From Acidobacteriota bacterium (GTDB taxonomy: Bacteria > Acidobacteriota > Vicinamibacteria > Vicinamibacterales > UBA2999), in the NCBI GenBank assembly GCA_947465645.1, contig CANIBQ010000037.1:1-48772 (forward strand): DNA of 48,772 bases. The letters run 5' to 3'. Every line of letters begins with the position of its first letter. The first letter of the stretch is position 1. The position numbers were made by a program, and so were the translations under genes. The notes below the pieces were generated by a model, which was not told where the DNA came from, made no database searches, and worked only from the letters and a program-made list of their open reading frames with translations. This document shows, in pieces, positions 7,200 to 15,893 of the stretch.

Positions 7200-8279
7200 C
7201 TACGAGCCTGACGCGCGCGCGATCGGCGCGACGACGAGCCGATCGAGGATGTCGAAGACGACCTGCCGGTGGCCCCGCCGCTCCTCGCTGACATCGGGAG
7301 ACGAGGTCGTCACCAGCACCAGGTCGAGCTCGGGGAGGACGAAGACGTACTGCCCGCCGTAGCCCCAGCCAAAGCAGGTTTCGTAGCCGGCGATCTCGTG
7401 CACCCACCAGCCGTAGCCATACTTGCGGTCGCGCAGCGGATCCTGCGTGGTGTTCCACGGCCGGGGCGAACGCGCGCGCCCATCGCACGACTTCTCCACC
7501 CAGCGTGACGCGACCACCTGCTGGCCATTCGCGCGCCCCTCGTTGCGATAGAGCTCGCCGAACGCCACCATCTGCCGCGGCGTCATGAGCATGTCGTTGC
7601 CGCCGAAATAGATCCCCTGCGGATCGCGCGGCCACTGCGGCAGCGTGAACCCCAGCGGCCTGGCGAGCACCTCGTTGGCAAACTGCCACGTGCTCTTGCC
7701 GGACGCCTTGGTCAGGATGGCGGAGAGCAGGTGGGAATTGCCCGTGCTGTACTCCATCATCTCGCCCGGCGGGGCGAACATTGGACGCGCCAGCGCATGC
7801 TGCACCCAATTGCGGCTCGTGACCCACGCGCCGTAATTGCGGCCGCTCGTCCCCTCCAGCCCCGACCGCATCATCAGCAGATCTTCGACCGTGATCTCGC
7901 GCTTGCCCGGATCGCCGCCGCGCGCAAGCTCGGGGAAGTAGGTGACGATGGGCGTCTTGACGTCGGGGATGAGCTTGCGCTCGAGGGCAATGCCGACGAG
8001 CACGCCGATGACACTCTTGGATGCGGACTTGATGTTGGCGAGGCGCTGGCGGGTGGTGCCGTTGTAATAGCGCTCCAGCACGAGGCTTCCCCGCCAGCTC
8101 ACCAGGAGGCTGTGCAGGCGCGGGAGCTTGGCGGCGGCGTCGCCCGCGGCGCCCAGGTCCGGCCCGCGAGCAGGTAAGACGGCGTCCTGCGTTACGCCTG
8201 CCCCGAGCGCAGTCGAGGGGTCAGCAACGCAGAAACACATCCACGCGACGAGAAAGCATGCCGCCCCGGCGACCCGCAT
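7200..8279 (-). CDS. Secreted serine hydrolase, beta-lactamase family (class C-like)
   Basis: 359 residues with an N-terminal signal peptide ending around residue 27. The catalytic SxxK is SASK (Ser85, Lys88), and the second-motif tyrosine lies in EYSTGNSHLL (Tyr177). The C-terminal part has the GWGYGGQYVFVLPELDLV strand typical of penicillin-binding-protein-like esterases/peptidases of the Beta-lactamase (PF00144) family. Substrate is unknown; such enzymes are usually esterases or D-amino-acid peptidases rather than antibiotic-resistance enzymes. The tiny acidic ORF at 8290-8457 ends 10 bp upstream and is probably in the same transcript. Confidence 0.88.
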   Translation of the reverse strand: MRVAGAACFLVAWMCFCVADPSTALGAGVTQDAVLPARGPDLGAAGDAAAKLPRLHSLLVSWRGSLVLERYYNGTTRQRLANIKSASKSVIGVLVGIALERKLIPDVKTPIVTYFPELARGGDPGKREITVEDLLMMRSGLEGTSGRNYGAWVTSRNWVQHALARPMFAPPGEMMEYSTGNSHLLSAILTKASGKSTWQFANEVLARPLGFTLPQWPRDPQGIYFGGNDMLMTPRQMVAFGELYRNEGRANGQQVVASRWVEKSCDGRARSPRPWNTTQDPLRDRKYGYGWWVHEIAGYETCFGWGYGGQYVFVLPELDLVLVTTSSPDVSEERRGHRQVVFDILDRLVVAPIARASGS

Positions 8280-8289
8280 CCGGAAGAGT

Positions 8290-8457
8290 TTACCCCTCAG
8301 TGCCGTCTTCGTTTGCGCCGATCACATCTTCCGCGATGGCAATCGGGTCGTTCGGCATCCCGTTCTCGTCGAGAGCCGGAGCGTTGAGATTGCCGGGGCT
8401 ATCGGGCGTTTCGGTGGCGCCCTTGTGAATGTCCTGATCCAGGTCGCGCTGATCCAT
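8290..8457 (-). CDS. Small acidic protein of unknown function
   Basis: A 55-residue ORF with a very strong ribosome site (GGGAGGA, 4 nt before the ATG at 8457). It is rich in Asp, Glu, Asn, Pro and Gly and has no signal or membrane segment. The C-terminal half (MPNDPIAIAEDVIGANED) looks like a conserved motif. It precedes the serine hydrolase by 10 bp on the same strand. I do not recognise a function. The longer open frame reaching to 8934 is antisense to the next gene and is rejected. Confidence 0.7.
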   Translation of the reverse strand: MDQRDLDQDIHKGATETPDSPGNLNAPALDENGMPNDPIAIAEDVIGANEDGTEG

Positions 8458-8584
8458 ACGTCCTCCCAATGCAGAGGCGATGCCGCGGATACGGCAGAGG
8501 GGCGAGTCTACTCCAGAACGCCAGCTCGACCGGACCGGATCGCGGCTGTTTGTAGTGTATAACCACGGGTCAGGGGGGAAGACG

Positions 8585-9385
8585 ATGCGACGGCTGCTAT
8601 TGCTCCTTGTGGTGCTGACCGGCGCGTTCGTCAAGGTAGAAGGTGTGACCCAACAGACATCACCCGCTGCAGCCTCTGACCTCGCGCCGACGGGCACGCT
8701 GCGGGTCGGGGTCAACTTCGGCAACGCGTTGCTGACCAGCAAGGATCCGAAGACCGGAGCCGAGGGGGGCATCGCGGTCGATCTGGGCAGGGAACTGAGC
8801 CGCAGGCTCGGCGTCTCCATGACCATCGTGCCGTACACATCGGCCGGCGCGATGGCTGACGGCGCGAAAGCCGGCGCGTGGGACGTGGCGTTCCTCGCCA
8901 CCGACCCTGACCGCGCCAGCGAGATAGCATTCACCGCGCCGTATGTCGAGATCGACTCGACCTACCTGGTCCCCGCGGGCTCACCGATCGAGACGATGGC
9001 GGACGTCGACAAGCCCGGCGTGCGGATCGCCGTCTCGGAGAAAAGCGCGTACGACCTGTACTTGTCCAGGGCGCTGAAGCAGGCGACGCTCGTGCGGACG
9101 CCCGGCGTGGACGCCTCGGTGGCGATGTTCTTCAGGGACAATCTCGATGCGCTGGCAAGCCTCAAGCCGGTGCTGGTCGAGCTCGCCGAAAAGCATCCAG
9201 GCTCCCGCGTGATCGAAGGCCGCTTCACCTCGGTGCAGCAGGCGGTGGGCACGCCGAAAGGCCGCGACGCCGCGGCGGCGTATCTGCGCGCGTTCGTGGA
9301 AGATGCGAAGGCCGCCGGGCTGATCGCGCAGGTGATCCAGAAGAACGGCATCCGCGGCGTCACAGTCGCGGCACAAGCGCCGTAA
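8585..9385 (+). CDS. Family 3 extracellular solute-binding protein
   Basis: 266 residues starting at an ATG with a GGGGGGAAG ribosome site. A signal peptide (about 20 residues) is followed by the SBP_bac_3 fold: TLRVGVNFGNALL, then GGIAVDLGRELSRRLG, the AWDVAFLATDPDRASEIAFTAPY segment and YLVPAGSPI. This family binds polar amino acids or similar solutes for ABC uptake. No permease or ATPase gene is adjacent, so it is an orphan binding protein or acts as a sensor or enzyme-like relative. It is divergent from the small acidic protein. Confidence 0.85.
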   Translation: MRRLLLLLVVLTGAFVKVEGVTQQTSPAAASDLAPTGTLRVGVNFGNALLTSKDPKTGAEGGIAVDLGRELSRRLGVSMTIVPYTSAGAMADGAKAGAWDVAFLATDPDRASEIAFTAPYVEIDSTYLVPAGSPIETMADVDKPGVRIAVSEKSAYDLYLSRALKQATLVRTPGVDASVAMFFRDNLDALASLKPVLVELAEKHPGSRVIEGRFTSVQQAVGTPKGRDAAAAYLRAFVEDAKAAGLIAQVIQKNGIRGVTVAAQAP

Positions 9386-9487
9386 GTCCGATTCGCACCT
9401 CATCAGTACCTTCCAGGCACGACCGGGCTTTATGCCTTACTCTGGTAGGTAGTCCGTCACCCCGATGGCCGAAGAGCTGAGGCGACC

Positions 9488-10054
9488 ATGCTGCGATTGC
9501 CTACCGTCGTGTTCGCGCTGGCCCTGTGCGGTGCCGTTCACGCCGGCGCCACCACGTACCCACCCGTCACCTTCGATGAGCTCGTCACCCGCGCCGACGT
9601 GATCTTTGTCGGCGAAGTGGTGGACGTTCGCCCGTTCGCGCTCGACACGCGCGACGGCCCGATCATCAAGACCCGCGTCGTGTTCAGGGTCACCGATCCA
9701 CTCTGGGGAACGGCCAGCGCGGTTGAAGTCTTCGATTTCCTCGGCGGCGAACTGGACGGCATCGGCATGGCGGTCGCCGAGATGCCGAAATTCGCTGTCG
9801 GTGACCGCCGCGTCGTGTTCGCCCGCCGCGAGCGAAGCATCAATCCGATCGTGGGCTTCACCCAGGGGCTGCTTCAGGTCAGGCGCGACGCCAGCGGCGT
9901 GGATCGCCTCCTGACGCTGGACGGCGTACCGCTGGCAGCCCCGGAAAGCATCGGCACGCGCGCACCTGGCGTATCGCTGACGCCCATCGTGCCGATGCGC
10001 CTGTCCGACTTCCGCAGCCGCGTCACCCGTGCGCTGCAGGCGCGGCGACGATGA
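9488..10054 (+). CDS. Secreted protein of unknown function, partner of matrixin protease
   Basis: 188 residues with a signal peptide (cleavage near HAGATT). The mature part begins with the pattern FDELVTRADVIFVGEVVDVRP and continues with beta-strand-rich sequence (KTRVVFRVTDPLWG, GDRRVVFARRE). I recognise no named domain. The stop overlaps the start of the downstream metalloprotease by 4 bp (ATGA), so the two are translationally coupled. That suggests a functional pair, for example inhibitor, chaperone or substrate of the protease; the role is inferred from the coupling only. Confidence 0.8.
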   Translation: MLRLPTVVFALALCGAVHAGATTYPPVTFDELVTRADVIFVGEVVDVRPFALDTRDGPIIKTRVVFRVTDPLWGTASAVEVFDFLGGELDGIGMAVAEMPKFAVGDRRVVFARRERSINPIVGFTQGLLQVRRDASGVDRLLTLDGVPLAAPESIGTRAPGVSLTPIVPMRLSDFRSRVTRALQARRR

Positions 10055-11298
10055 AGGCGCGTTGGGCGATTCTTGCCACGGCATGCTTTGTCGTCTGGCT
10101 TGTCGGCCCTGGTGGCGCCTACTGGGCGAATGGACCGAAATGGGCATCGGGCAACATCACCATGCACCTGCAGATGGGGACGTCATCGGGAACGTTCATC
10201 GACGGGAGCACGAGCTGGAATGCGGTGGACGAGAGTGCGCTGGCGATCTGGAATCCGTTCCTGAGCGGCGTGGAATTCCGGGTGGTGCGCGATTCGACCT
10301 CGAGCATCGCGTTTCGCAACGACGTCAACAACGTCATCTGGGGTGACGATGTGTATGGCGAGTCGTTCGGCGACGCCATCGCGTTCACCAAGTGGTTGTA
10401 TTTCACGTCCGACAACAGGATGGCGGAAGCCGATGTCATCTTCGATCGCGGCCTGAGCTGGAATTCGTATCGTGGCAACTTGAGAACGGCATCCGGCGGG
10501 GGCACGTTGTACGACCTGCGCCGCGTGGCCCTGCACGAGTTCGGTCACGTGCTCGGACTCGGACATCCCGACGAGCACGGCCAGTCCATCACCGCGCTCA
10601 TGAACAGCCGCATCAGCAATCTCGACGGCCTCCAGACGGACGACACGAACGGAGCGCGTTCGATCTATGGCGGCTCATCGACCCCGACACCCTCGAACCG
10701 CTCGCCAACGGTCACGGCCATCTGCAACCCGTGCACCGTGCAGGCCGGACAGACGAGCAACGTGATCGCAACCGCCTCCGACCCAGACGGTGATTCGTTG
10801 ACCTACCGATGGACAGCGGCGCAAGGGTCGTTCAGCAACTCGACAGCCGCCAATACGTTCTGGACGGCGCCGATGCAAACGGGCACGGTCACGGCAACCG
10901 TGACCGTGCAGGACGGACGCAGCGGCAGCGCGACGGCGACCGTGACGCTCCAGGTAGTGCCGCGCGACACCCTGCAGCCGGGCGCCCGCCTGCTTGCGGG
11001 GCAGGCTCTGACGTCAGCGAATGGCCGGTACCGGCTGGTGTATCAGACCGACGGAAACCTGGTCCTCTACGATGATGTGGATCGCGTGGTTCCGTGGGCG
11101 AGCGGCACCGGCGGCACGAGCGCCGGGCAGGCGATCATGCAGACCGACGGCAACTTCGTGATCTACGACGCCCAGGTAGCGGGTATCTGGGGAACCGGCA
11201 CCGCCGGCAACGCCAACGCGCGCCTGGCGCTGCAGAACGACGGCAACCTGGTCGTATACAGCGCGTCCGGTCAGCCGCTGTGGGCGCGCGGTAGCTAG
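10051..11298 (+). CDS. Secreted matrixin-type metalloprotease with Ig-like and B-lectin domains
   Basis: 415 residues: signal peptide (about 1-25), matrixin-like catalytic domain with the zinc motif HEFGHVLGLGH (His162, Glu163, His166, His172), an Ig/PKD-like domain at about 218-305 (PTVTAICNPCTVQAGQ..., SDPDGDSLTYRW), and a C-terminal bulb-type lectin (B_lectin) domain at about 308-415. The lectin part has three QxDGNxVxY-type carbohydrate motifs (QTDGNLVLY, QTDGNFVIY, QNDGNLVVY). The conserved matrixin Met-turn is probably in TALMNSR. It should be an exported protease targeted to mannose-type sugars. Coupled to the preceding secreted protein by an ATGA overlap. Confidence 0.88.
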   Translation: MKARWAILATACFVVWLVGPGGAYWANGPKWASGNITMHLQMGTSSGTFIDGSTSWNAVDESALAIWNPFLSGVEFRVVRDSTSSIAFRNDVNNVIWGDDVYGESFGDAIAFTKWLYFTSDNRMAEADVIFDRGLSWNSYRGNLRTASGGGTLYDLRRVALHEFGHVLGLGHPDEHGQSITALMNSRISNLDGLQTDDTNGARSIYGGSSTPTPSNRSPTVTAICNPCTVQAGQTSNVIATASDPDGDSLTYRWTAAQGSFSNSTAANTFWTAPMQTGTVTATVTVQDGRSGSATATVTLQVVPRDTLQPGARLLAGQALTSANGRYRLVYQTDGNLVLYDDVDRVVPWASGTGGTSAGQAIMQTDGNFVIYDAQVAGIWGTGTAGNANARLALQNDGNLVVYSASGQPLWARGS

Positions 11299-11515
11299 CC
11301 CTGGCCCAACCGGGCGCCAATAGACACCACCCTTGCCGTCGGCGTCTTCGTAGACGTCAGACGGCCGCCCGTCCCTGTCGAGCTTCACGACCTTGCTGTT
11401 GTCGTTCTGCGCAATCAGCAGGCCGCCGTCGTCGGTGCCGACGATCCCGTCACCGTTGTTGCCCGCGTCCGGCCAGACACACGGCGATCGCCAGAATCCG
11501 CGGTGGATTCGTCAT
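11299..11515 (-). pseudogene. Remnant of a secreted SMP-30/gluconolactonase-like gene
   Basis: On the minus strand an ATG at 11515 opens a signal-peptide-like stretch (MTNPPRILAIAVCLAG) that hits a stop after a frameshift. A second frame then gives about 60 residues with the look of a lactonase/NHL propeller start (DGIVGTDDGGLLIAQNDNSK, VVKLDRDG), which run into the end of the metalloprotease gene. So the 5' part of a propeller gene survives, shifted and truncated. It lies directly upstream of the 106-residue ORF on the same strand. Confidence 0.6.
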
Positions 11516-11520
11516 CGCTC

Positions 11521-11841
11521 TCATTCCTCCTGACGCTCGAGCACGGTATGCATCGGGGCGATGCCGAAGAACATGGCGAGAATCTCAAAGCCCTTGCCCC
11601 TGACGTTGGCCGCGCTGAACCGGATGCGATCGCCGGGAGCGGCGTCGAATTCGGCGTAGCGTCGTGAGATGGTGTTGTGCACCCGAAGCCGGTGGTGCCC
11701 CGGGGTCAACGGGAGCGTGACCGAATCGCCGTATCGGAGAATGGAGTTGGGGCCGCCGTCAACGGAAGCGTACAGCTCCCGCTCCTGCATGTCCGCGGGC
11801 GACGTGCGTTCCACCGTGAGCGTGGCCTGGTCTTCTGGCAC
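11521..11841 (-). CDS. Conserved hypothetical protein, PEGA-like beta fold
   Basis: 106 residues from a GTG at 11841; no signal peptide. The pattern of an outer strand, then DSVTLPLTPGHHRLRVHNTISRRYAEFDAAPGDRIRF, resembles a PEGA-type or carbohydrate-decoration beta sandwich in which a value is scaled for display, and the last 30 residues contain a short hydrophobic segment (GFEILAMFFGIAP). I do not recognise a named family. It is 12 bp downstream of the SGNH hydrolase on the same strand and is probably co-transcribed. Confidence 0.65.
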   Translation of the reverse strand: MPEDQATLTVERTSPADMQERELYASVDGGPNSILRYGDSVTLPLTPGHHRLRVHNTISRRYAEFDAAPGDRIRFSAANVRGKGFEILAMFFGIAPMHTVLERQEE

Positions 11842-11853
11842 GCTGTGTCAGGG

Positions 11854-12792
11854 TCAGCGCGCAGGAGCGCAGCGTTCAGGCTGGACCGGCTTGGGCAGCA
11901 GGAGCGGCGCCGGCGTCACGGAGCCGGCGGCGGCGAGCTGGTCGAAGGCCACCTGCTGCAGCGCCTTGGCCTCGCGGCTGGCCAGTCCCAGCTCGTAAGC
12001 CGAGCATTCGTTTTCGCCCAGCGATCGTGGATCGCGTCCGGTGAGGCTGCCGAAGACGACGAGCGCTTCGAGGTAGTACCCGTGCGTGCTGGCGTGATAG
12101 CTGTCGTAGGTCCAGAGATTGAGCTTCTGCGGTTCGATCCCATCGTAGGGATTCGGATCCGCCACGCCCGCCTGCATGGCACGCGTCCACGTTTCGCCGA
12201 CCGGAATCACCGACGTGATTCCGGGGGCCCCGGCCGCGGCCTTGTCGTTTGCCGCGCGCACGTCTCGAGCCATCGCCTCGATCGGCTTGCCGGACCAGGC
12301 GCGCTGCGGCGGGTACGTCTGGTCGGCGCGCGACCATGTGGCCATCAGATGGATCTCGACCATCGGGTTGCGGCTTCGCAGGAACTCCGCCATCTGCCGG
12401 CTCGTCGCGATCAGCTTGGCGGGATCCCCGGGCTTGTCGGCATCCAGCGTGCTGTAGCCGTGCATCACGACGACGTCCCAGGGACGCCGGCCGATCACAC
12501 CGAGCTTGTTCTCGAGGTGGAAGTCGAGGCCGGTGCCGCCGCGCGTCTCGAGGTAGACGTCGTAGTCGAGGCCCGCTTGATCGGCGAATGACTTGAACAG
12601 CGCCGGCACGCCGCCAATGCCTTCGGTGTTGAGGTCCGTGACGGTGTCGGCGCGATAGAACCGCACGGCCGATCCGGCGCCGTAGGTAAAGGAGTTCCCG
12701 ACGAACAGGACGCTGCTACGGGTCTGGGCGTCAGCGACGGCCCCGCCCAGCCCGAGCATCGCGAGCGTCAGCAGACACGAGGCGAGCTTCAC
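11854..12792 (-). CDS. Secreted SGNH/GDSL-type hydrolase
   Basis: 312 residues with a signal peptide ending at about ADAQT. The SGNH block I is SVLFVGNSFTYG with nucleophile Ser34, and the terminal Asp/His block is DSYHASTHG (Asp230, His233, with His237 close by). An internal VVVMHGYSTL strand fits the family. It probably hydrolyses an ester in the periplasm or outside the cell. The DUF4886-like subgroup shares the GNSFT variant of block I. Substrate unknown. The MFS gene ends 33 bp upstream on the same strand. Confidence 0.82.
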   Translation of the reverse strand: MKLASCLLTLAMLGLGGAVADAQTRSSVLFVGNSFTYGAGSAVRFYRADTVTDLNTEGIGGVPALFKSFADQAGLDYDVYLETRGGTGLDFHLENKLGVIGRRPWDVVVMHGYSTLDADKPGDPAKLIATSRQMAEFLRSRNPMVEIHLMATWSRADQTYPPQRAWSGKPIEAMARDVRAANDKAAAGAPGITSVIPVGETWTRAMQAGVADPNPYDGIEPQKLNLWTYDSYHASTHGYYLEALVVFGSLTGRDPRSLGENECSAYELGLASREAKALQQVAFDQLAAAGSVTPAPLLLPKPVQPERCAPAR

Positions 12793-12825
12793 GTCGCGGA
12801 TTATAGTCCCTGTCGGACGTCCTCT

Positions 12826-14037
12826 TCACGAGCGGATGGTGGCGGGACGGTCGATGTTCGGAAGAAATGCGGCCAGCAGCCCGATCAGCGGAAGGAACGA
12901 GCAGACCTGGTAGACCAGCTCGATGCTCGTGCGATCGGCGAGCGCGCCGAGCACGGCCGCGCCAATGCCTGCCACCCCGAACGCAAGACCGAAGAACGCT
13001 CCGGAGATCATCCCGATGTTGCCGGGCATCAGCTCCTGCGCATAGACGACGATCGCCGAGAACGCCGACGAGAGGACGAGGCCGATCACGACCGTCAGGA
13101 TCACCGTCCAGAACAGGTTCGCGTACGGCAGTGCGAGGGTAAAGGGGAGCACGCCGAGGATCGAGAACCAGATGACGTACTTTCGACCAAGGCGATCGCC
13201 GACCGGTCCGCCCAGCATCGTGCCCGCCGCAACGGCGCCGAGGAACACGAATAAATCGATCTGCGCGACCCTGACCGACACGCCGAAACGTTGAATCAGG
13301 TAGAACGTGTAGTAGCTGCTCAGGCTGACCATGTAGATGTACTTCGAGAAGATGAGCGCAATCAGCACGGCGAGCGACCGCCTGACGATGCGTGGAGGCA
13401 ACGTCGGATGCGGCGCCTGTCGGTGCGCGTGCCGCCGCGCCTGCTGGAGCGCGAGCTGCGGCGATGCCCAGCGGCCGACGCCGGCGAGGATCGCGATGCC
13501 GAGCAGCGCGGCCAGCGAGAAGTAGGCGACGCTGGGGCGCCCGTACGGCAACACGACGAAGGCGGCCAGGAGCGGCCCGAGCGACGACCCGACGTTGCCG
13601 CCGACCTGGAAGAACGACTGGGCGAAGCCGTGCTGTCCGCCAGAGGCCATGCGGGCCACCCGCGACGATTCTGGATGGAAGATCGCGGAGCCCATCCCCA
13701 ACGTCGCGGCGCCGAACAACAACAGCGGAAACGTCGGGGCGTACGCCACCATCAGCAGGCCGGCGAACGAGAGGGCCATGCCGGCCGAGAGCGAATACGG
13801 CTGCGGACGCTTGTCGGTGTAGAAGCCGATCACCGGTTGCAGGAGGGAGGCGGTGCCTTGAAACACCAGGGTGATGAGCCCCACCTGCGCAAAGCTCAGT
13901 GCCAACCCGGTTTTGATCAGCGGATAGATCGCCGGCAGCAGCGACTGATTCAGATCGTTCAGGAGATGGCAGAAGCTGATCGCGCCGAGGACGCCGTACG
14001 CCGTCTGCTCCTGACGCGCTCGAGTTGCCGTGATCAC
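12826..14037 (-). CDS. fsr: MFS transporter, fosmidomycin-resistance (Fsr) type
   Basis: 403 residues from a GTG at 14037, with about twelve membrane segments. The N-terminus (HLLNDLNQSLLPAIYPLIK) and the loop after helix two (VIGFYTDKRPQP) are characteristic of the Fsr subfamily, as is GMGSAIFHPESSRVARM in helix four. Fsr pumps export fosmidomycin and other small drugs; many homologues have unknown natural substrates. The gene follows the amidohydrolase on the same strand with 44 bp between them and precedes the SGNH hydrolase. Confidence 0.9.
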   Translation of the reverse strand: MITATRARQEQTAYGVLGAISFCHLLNDLNQSLLPAIYPLIKTGLALSFAQVGLITLVFQGTASLLQPVIGFYTDKRPQPYSLSAGMALSFAGLLMVAYAPTFPLLLFGAATLGMGSAIFHPESSRVARMASGGQHGFAQSFFQVGGNVGSSLGPLLAAFVVLPYGRPSVAYFSLAALLGIAILAGVGRWASPQLALQQARRHAHRQAPHPTLPPRIVRRSLAVLIALIFSKYIYMVSLSSYYTFYLIQRFGVSVRVAQIDLFVFLGAVAAGTMLGGPVGDRLGRKYVIWFSILGVLPFTLALPYANLFWTVILTVVIGLVLSSAFSAIVVYAQELMPGNIGMISGAFFGLAFGVAGIGAAVLGALADRTSIELVYQVCSFLPLIGLLAAFLPNIDRPATIRS

Positions 14038-14081
14038 GATCCAAGCATACGAGGAATGGCGTCAGGACGCCGGTGTGCCGG

Positions 14082-15356
14082 TTAGTAGCCCCGCACGATC
14101 GGTTTGCCGGCATTCGGTTGGCCGCGCTTGTCGACCATCACTTCGCCGCCTTTGATCACCACGACCGAGGTGAGGAAGTTCCAGTACCCGTCGAAGGGGT
14201 TGCCGCCGAGCACCACGAGATCGCCCAGCTTCCCCGCCTCGATCGTACCCAGTTCTTTTTCGCGGCCGATGAACTTCGCCGAGTTGGGACCCATGATTGT
14301 GATCAGATCGGGAACCGAAAAGACGAGATTCAAGGTCTTGAGCTCGTGCGCGAGCGCCGCCGACGCGTTGAACGTCGTGTCGGTGGCGTACGTCACCTCG
14401 ACGCCCGCGTCGTAGAGCGTGCGCAGGTTGACCGGCATATAGCCGGCCTCCTGGCCCACGCCCTGGCTGTCGACGATGCCCTCGGGCCAGGGCTTGCCGT
14501 CGCGGAACTTTGGCTTGTTGTCGTGGCTGAAGACGTCGAAGTTCGGCGAGCCGAAGCCGGTGATCGAGGCCACCTGCGCACCGGCGGCGGCGACTTCTCT
14601 TGCCTGTTCCTTCGTCACCCAGTTGATGTTCACCGAGTGCACCAGCTTGCGGGCGCCGAGGCGAACCGCGGCGACCAGCGACAGGTCGCTCACGGCGTGA
14701 ACCTGGAACTCGACGCCGAGCTTCCGCGCTTCGTCGATGCCGGCAGCCAGGTTCTTTGTTTCCTGCTCTGTCGGGTTGTACGGCCACACCACGTTGGGAT
14801 AATGCACCTCCGCGATCGAGTCGGCGCCGTCCTTGACCGCCTTGGCGACAGCGGCGCGGACCTCGCGTTCGTCCTTCAATCGCGGCGTGGGGACCTGGCC
14901 GGAGGCGATGATGCGAGGGCCCTTGATCTCGCCGCTCTCGATCTTTCGTTTCAGCTCGACGATGCCGGCGTTGTCGTCACCGCCCGACTGGACGGTGGTG
15001 ACGCCCGATTCCAGAAGCTCGCGCATCCGGTCGGCCGCCAGTTCTTGCATCCACGTCGCGACGGCTTCTGCCCCCCGCGCCTGGACGATGTGGCGGTGGG
15101 TGTCGATGAATCCGGCGATCACGGTCATCCCCGTGGCGTCGATGACCCTCGCGCCCTGCGAAGCCGGCGGCGCCGCACCTTCGGCCACCGAGGCAATTCG
15201 GCCGTCCTTGATCACGACGGCACCCTGTTCGATCACGCGGCCAGGTCCGGCGACAATCCGGGCGTTGGCGATGACGAGGTTCTGCGCTGCCGCGCCGCTC
15301 GCCAGGGCGAGGCTTGCGGCCAGCGACAGGGACAGAGCCGTAATCGTTCGGTTCAT
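14082..15356 (-). CDS. Secreted amidohydrolase family protein
   Basis: 424 residues with a signal peptide (cleavage near GAAAQN). It has the metal-dependent amidohydrolase layout: small N-terminal beta-sandwich (IANARIVAGPGR, VVIKDGRIASV), then the metal site DTHRH (His87, His89), further histidines in FQVHAVSD and KLVHSVNI, and an aspartate in TYATDTT. The C-terminal sandwich strand is GTIEAGKLGDLVVLGGNPF. Imidazolonepropionase/dipeptidase-like relatives hydrolyse amide bonds, but the substrate is not evident. The start overlaps the stop of the fragment upstream by ATGA, a relic of a former coupled operon. Confidence 0.88.
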   Translation of the reverse strand: MNRTITALSLSLAASLALASGAAAQNLVIANARIVAGPGRVIEQGAVVIKDGRIASVAEGAAPPASQGARVIDATGMTVIAGFIDTHRHIVQARGAEAVATWMQELAADRMRELLESGVTTVQSGGDDNAGIVELKRKIESGEIKGPRIIASGQVPTPRLKDEREVRAAVAKAVKDGADSIAEVHYPNVVWPYNPTEQETKNLAAGIDEARKLGVEFQVHAVSDLSLVAAVRLGARKLVHSVNINWVTKEQAREVAAAGAQVASITGFGSPNFDVFSHDNKPKFRDGKPWPEGIVDSQGVGQEAGYMPVNLRTLYDAGVEVTYATDTTFNASAALAHELKTLNLVFSVPDLITIMGPNSAKFIGREKELGTIEAGKLGDLVVLGGNPFDGYWNFLTSVVVIKGGEVMVDKRGQPNAGKPIVRGY

Positions 15357-15814
15357 GATGGCGGGAATTGTACCGGGATCCGGGGAACCTCGACGAGGCC
15401 TTCCAGGTGGGTCCGCGTTTCGGCGAGCGTCGATGCCACCAGCGTCGCACCGGCTTCTCTCAGGAGCTGCGTGCTTTCATCCGCGAGGCCCGGTGGTGCC
15501 CAGCGCCCCACCAGGATGCGAAGGTCGGGCATGGTTGCGTGAAGTCGCTTCACCAGGTAACGCGTTCTTGGCGAAGGGCTCGGCGGCAGATCGGCAAGGC
15601 ACACCACCGATACGCGCTGCGCCTGCACCAGTGCGACGAGCTCTGACGCCTGAAGGCGCGTCTTCGTGATCTCGAGTGTACGCGGAGCGGCGCGGCGTCG
15701 AACCGCCACCCGAGGTACTTGCCGAGCCAGACCTCGATGCGATCCGCGCATCAGAGACGGTTGAGCGGGAGCACGCTTCCTGAAGCGCTCGGAGGGGGCG
15801 GAGGGAACGGTCAC
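15353..15814 (-). pseudogene. C-terminal fragment of a larger protein, resembling AI-2E-family transporter tail
   Basis: The last ~95 codons read as a conserved alpha/beta domain (LVALVQAQRVSVVCLADLPP, RYLVKRLHATMPDLRILVGR, REAGATLVASTLAETR). I associate this with the cytosolic C-terminal extension of some AI-2E/PerM-type transporters. Upstream of about 15690 the frame turns into low-quality Arg-rich sequence, and a different frame there briefly looks protein-like (RIEVWLGKYLGWRF). No membrane segments remain. So the 5' nine-tenths of the gene is missing or shuffled. The stop overlaps the amidohydrolase start (ATGA). Family assignment is tentative. Confidence 0.5.
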
Positions 15815-15893
15815 GCACGGAGAAACAGAGGAACGGAGGTTTCATTTATTACGTACGTCGCAAAGCCTCCGCGCTCGATGTTTCTGCGTACGT

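Noticed and set aside
12731..14113. A 460-codon minus-strand open frame overlapping the MFS gene
   Set aside because: Arg-rich shadow in another frame of the Fsr-like transporter.
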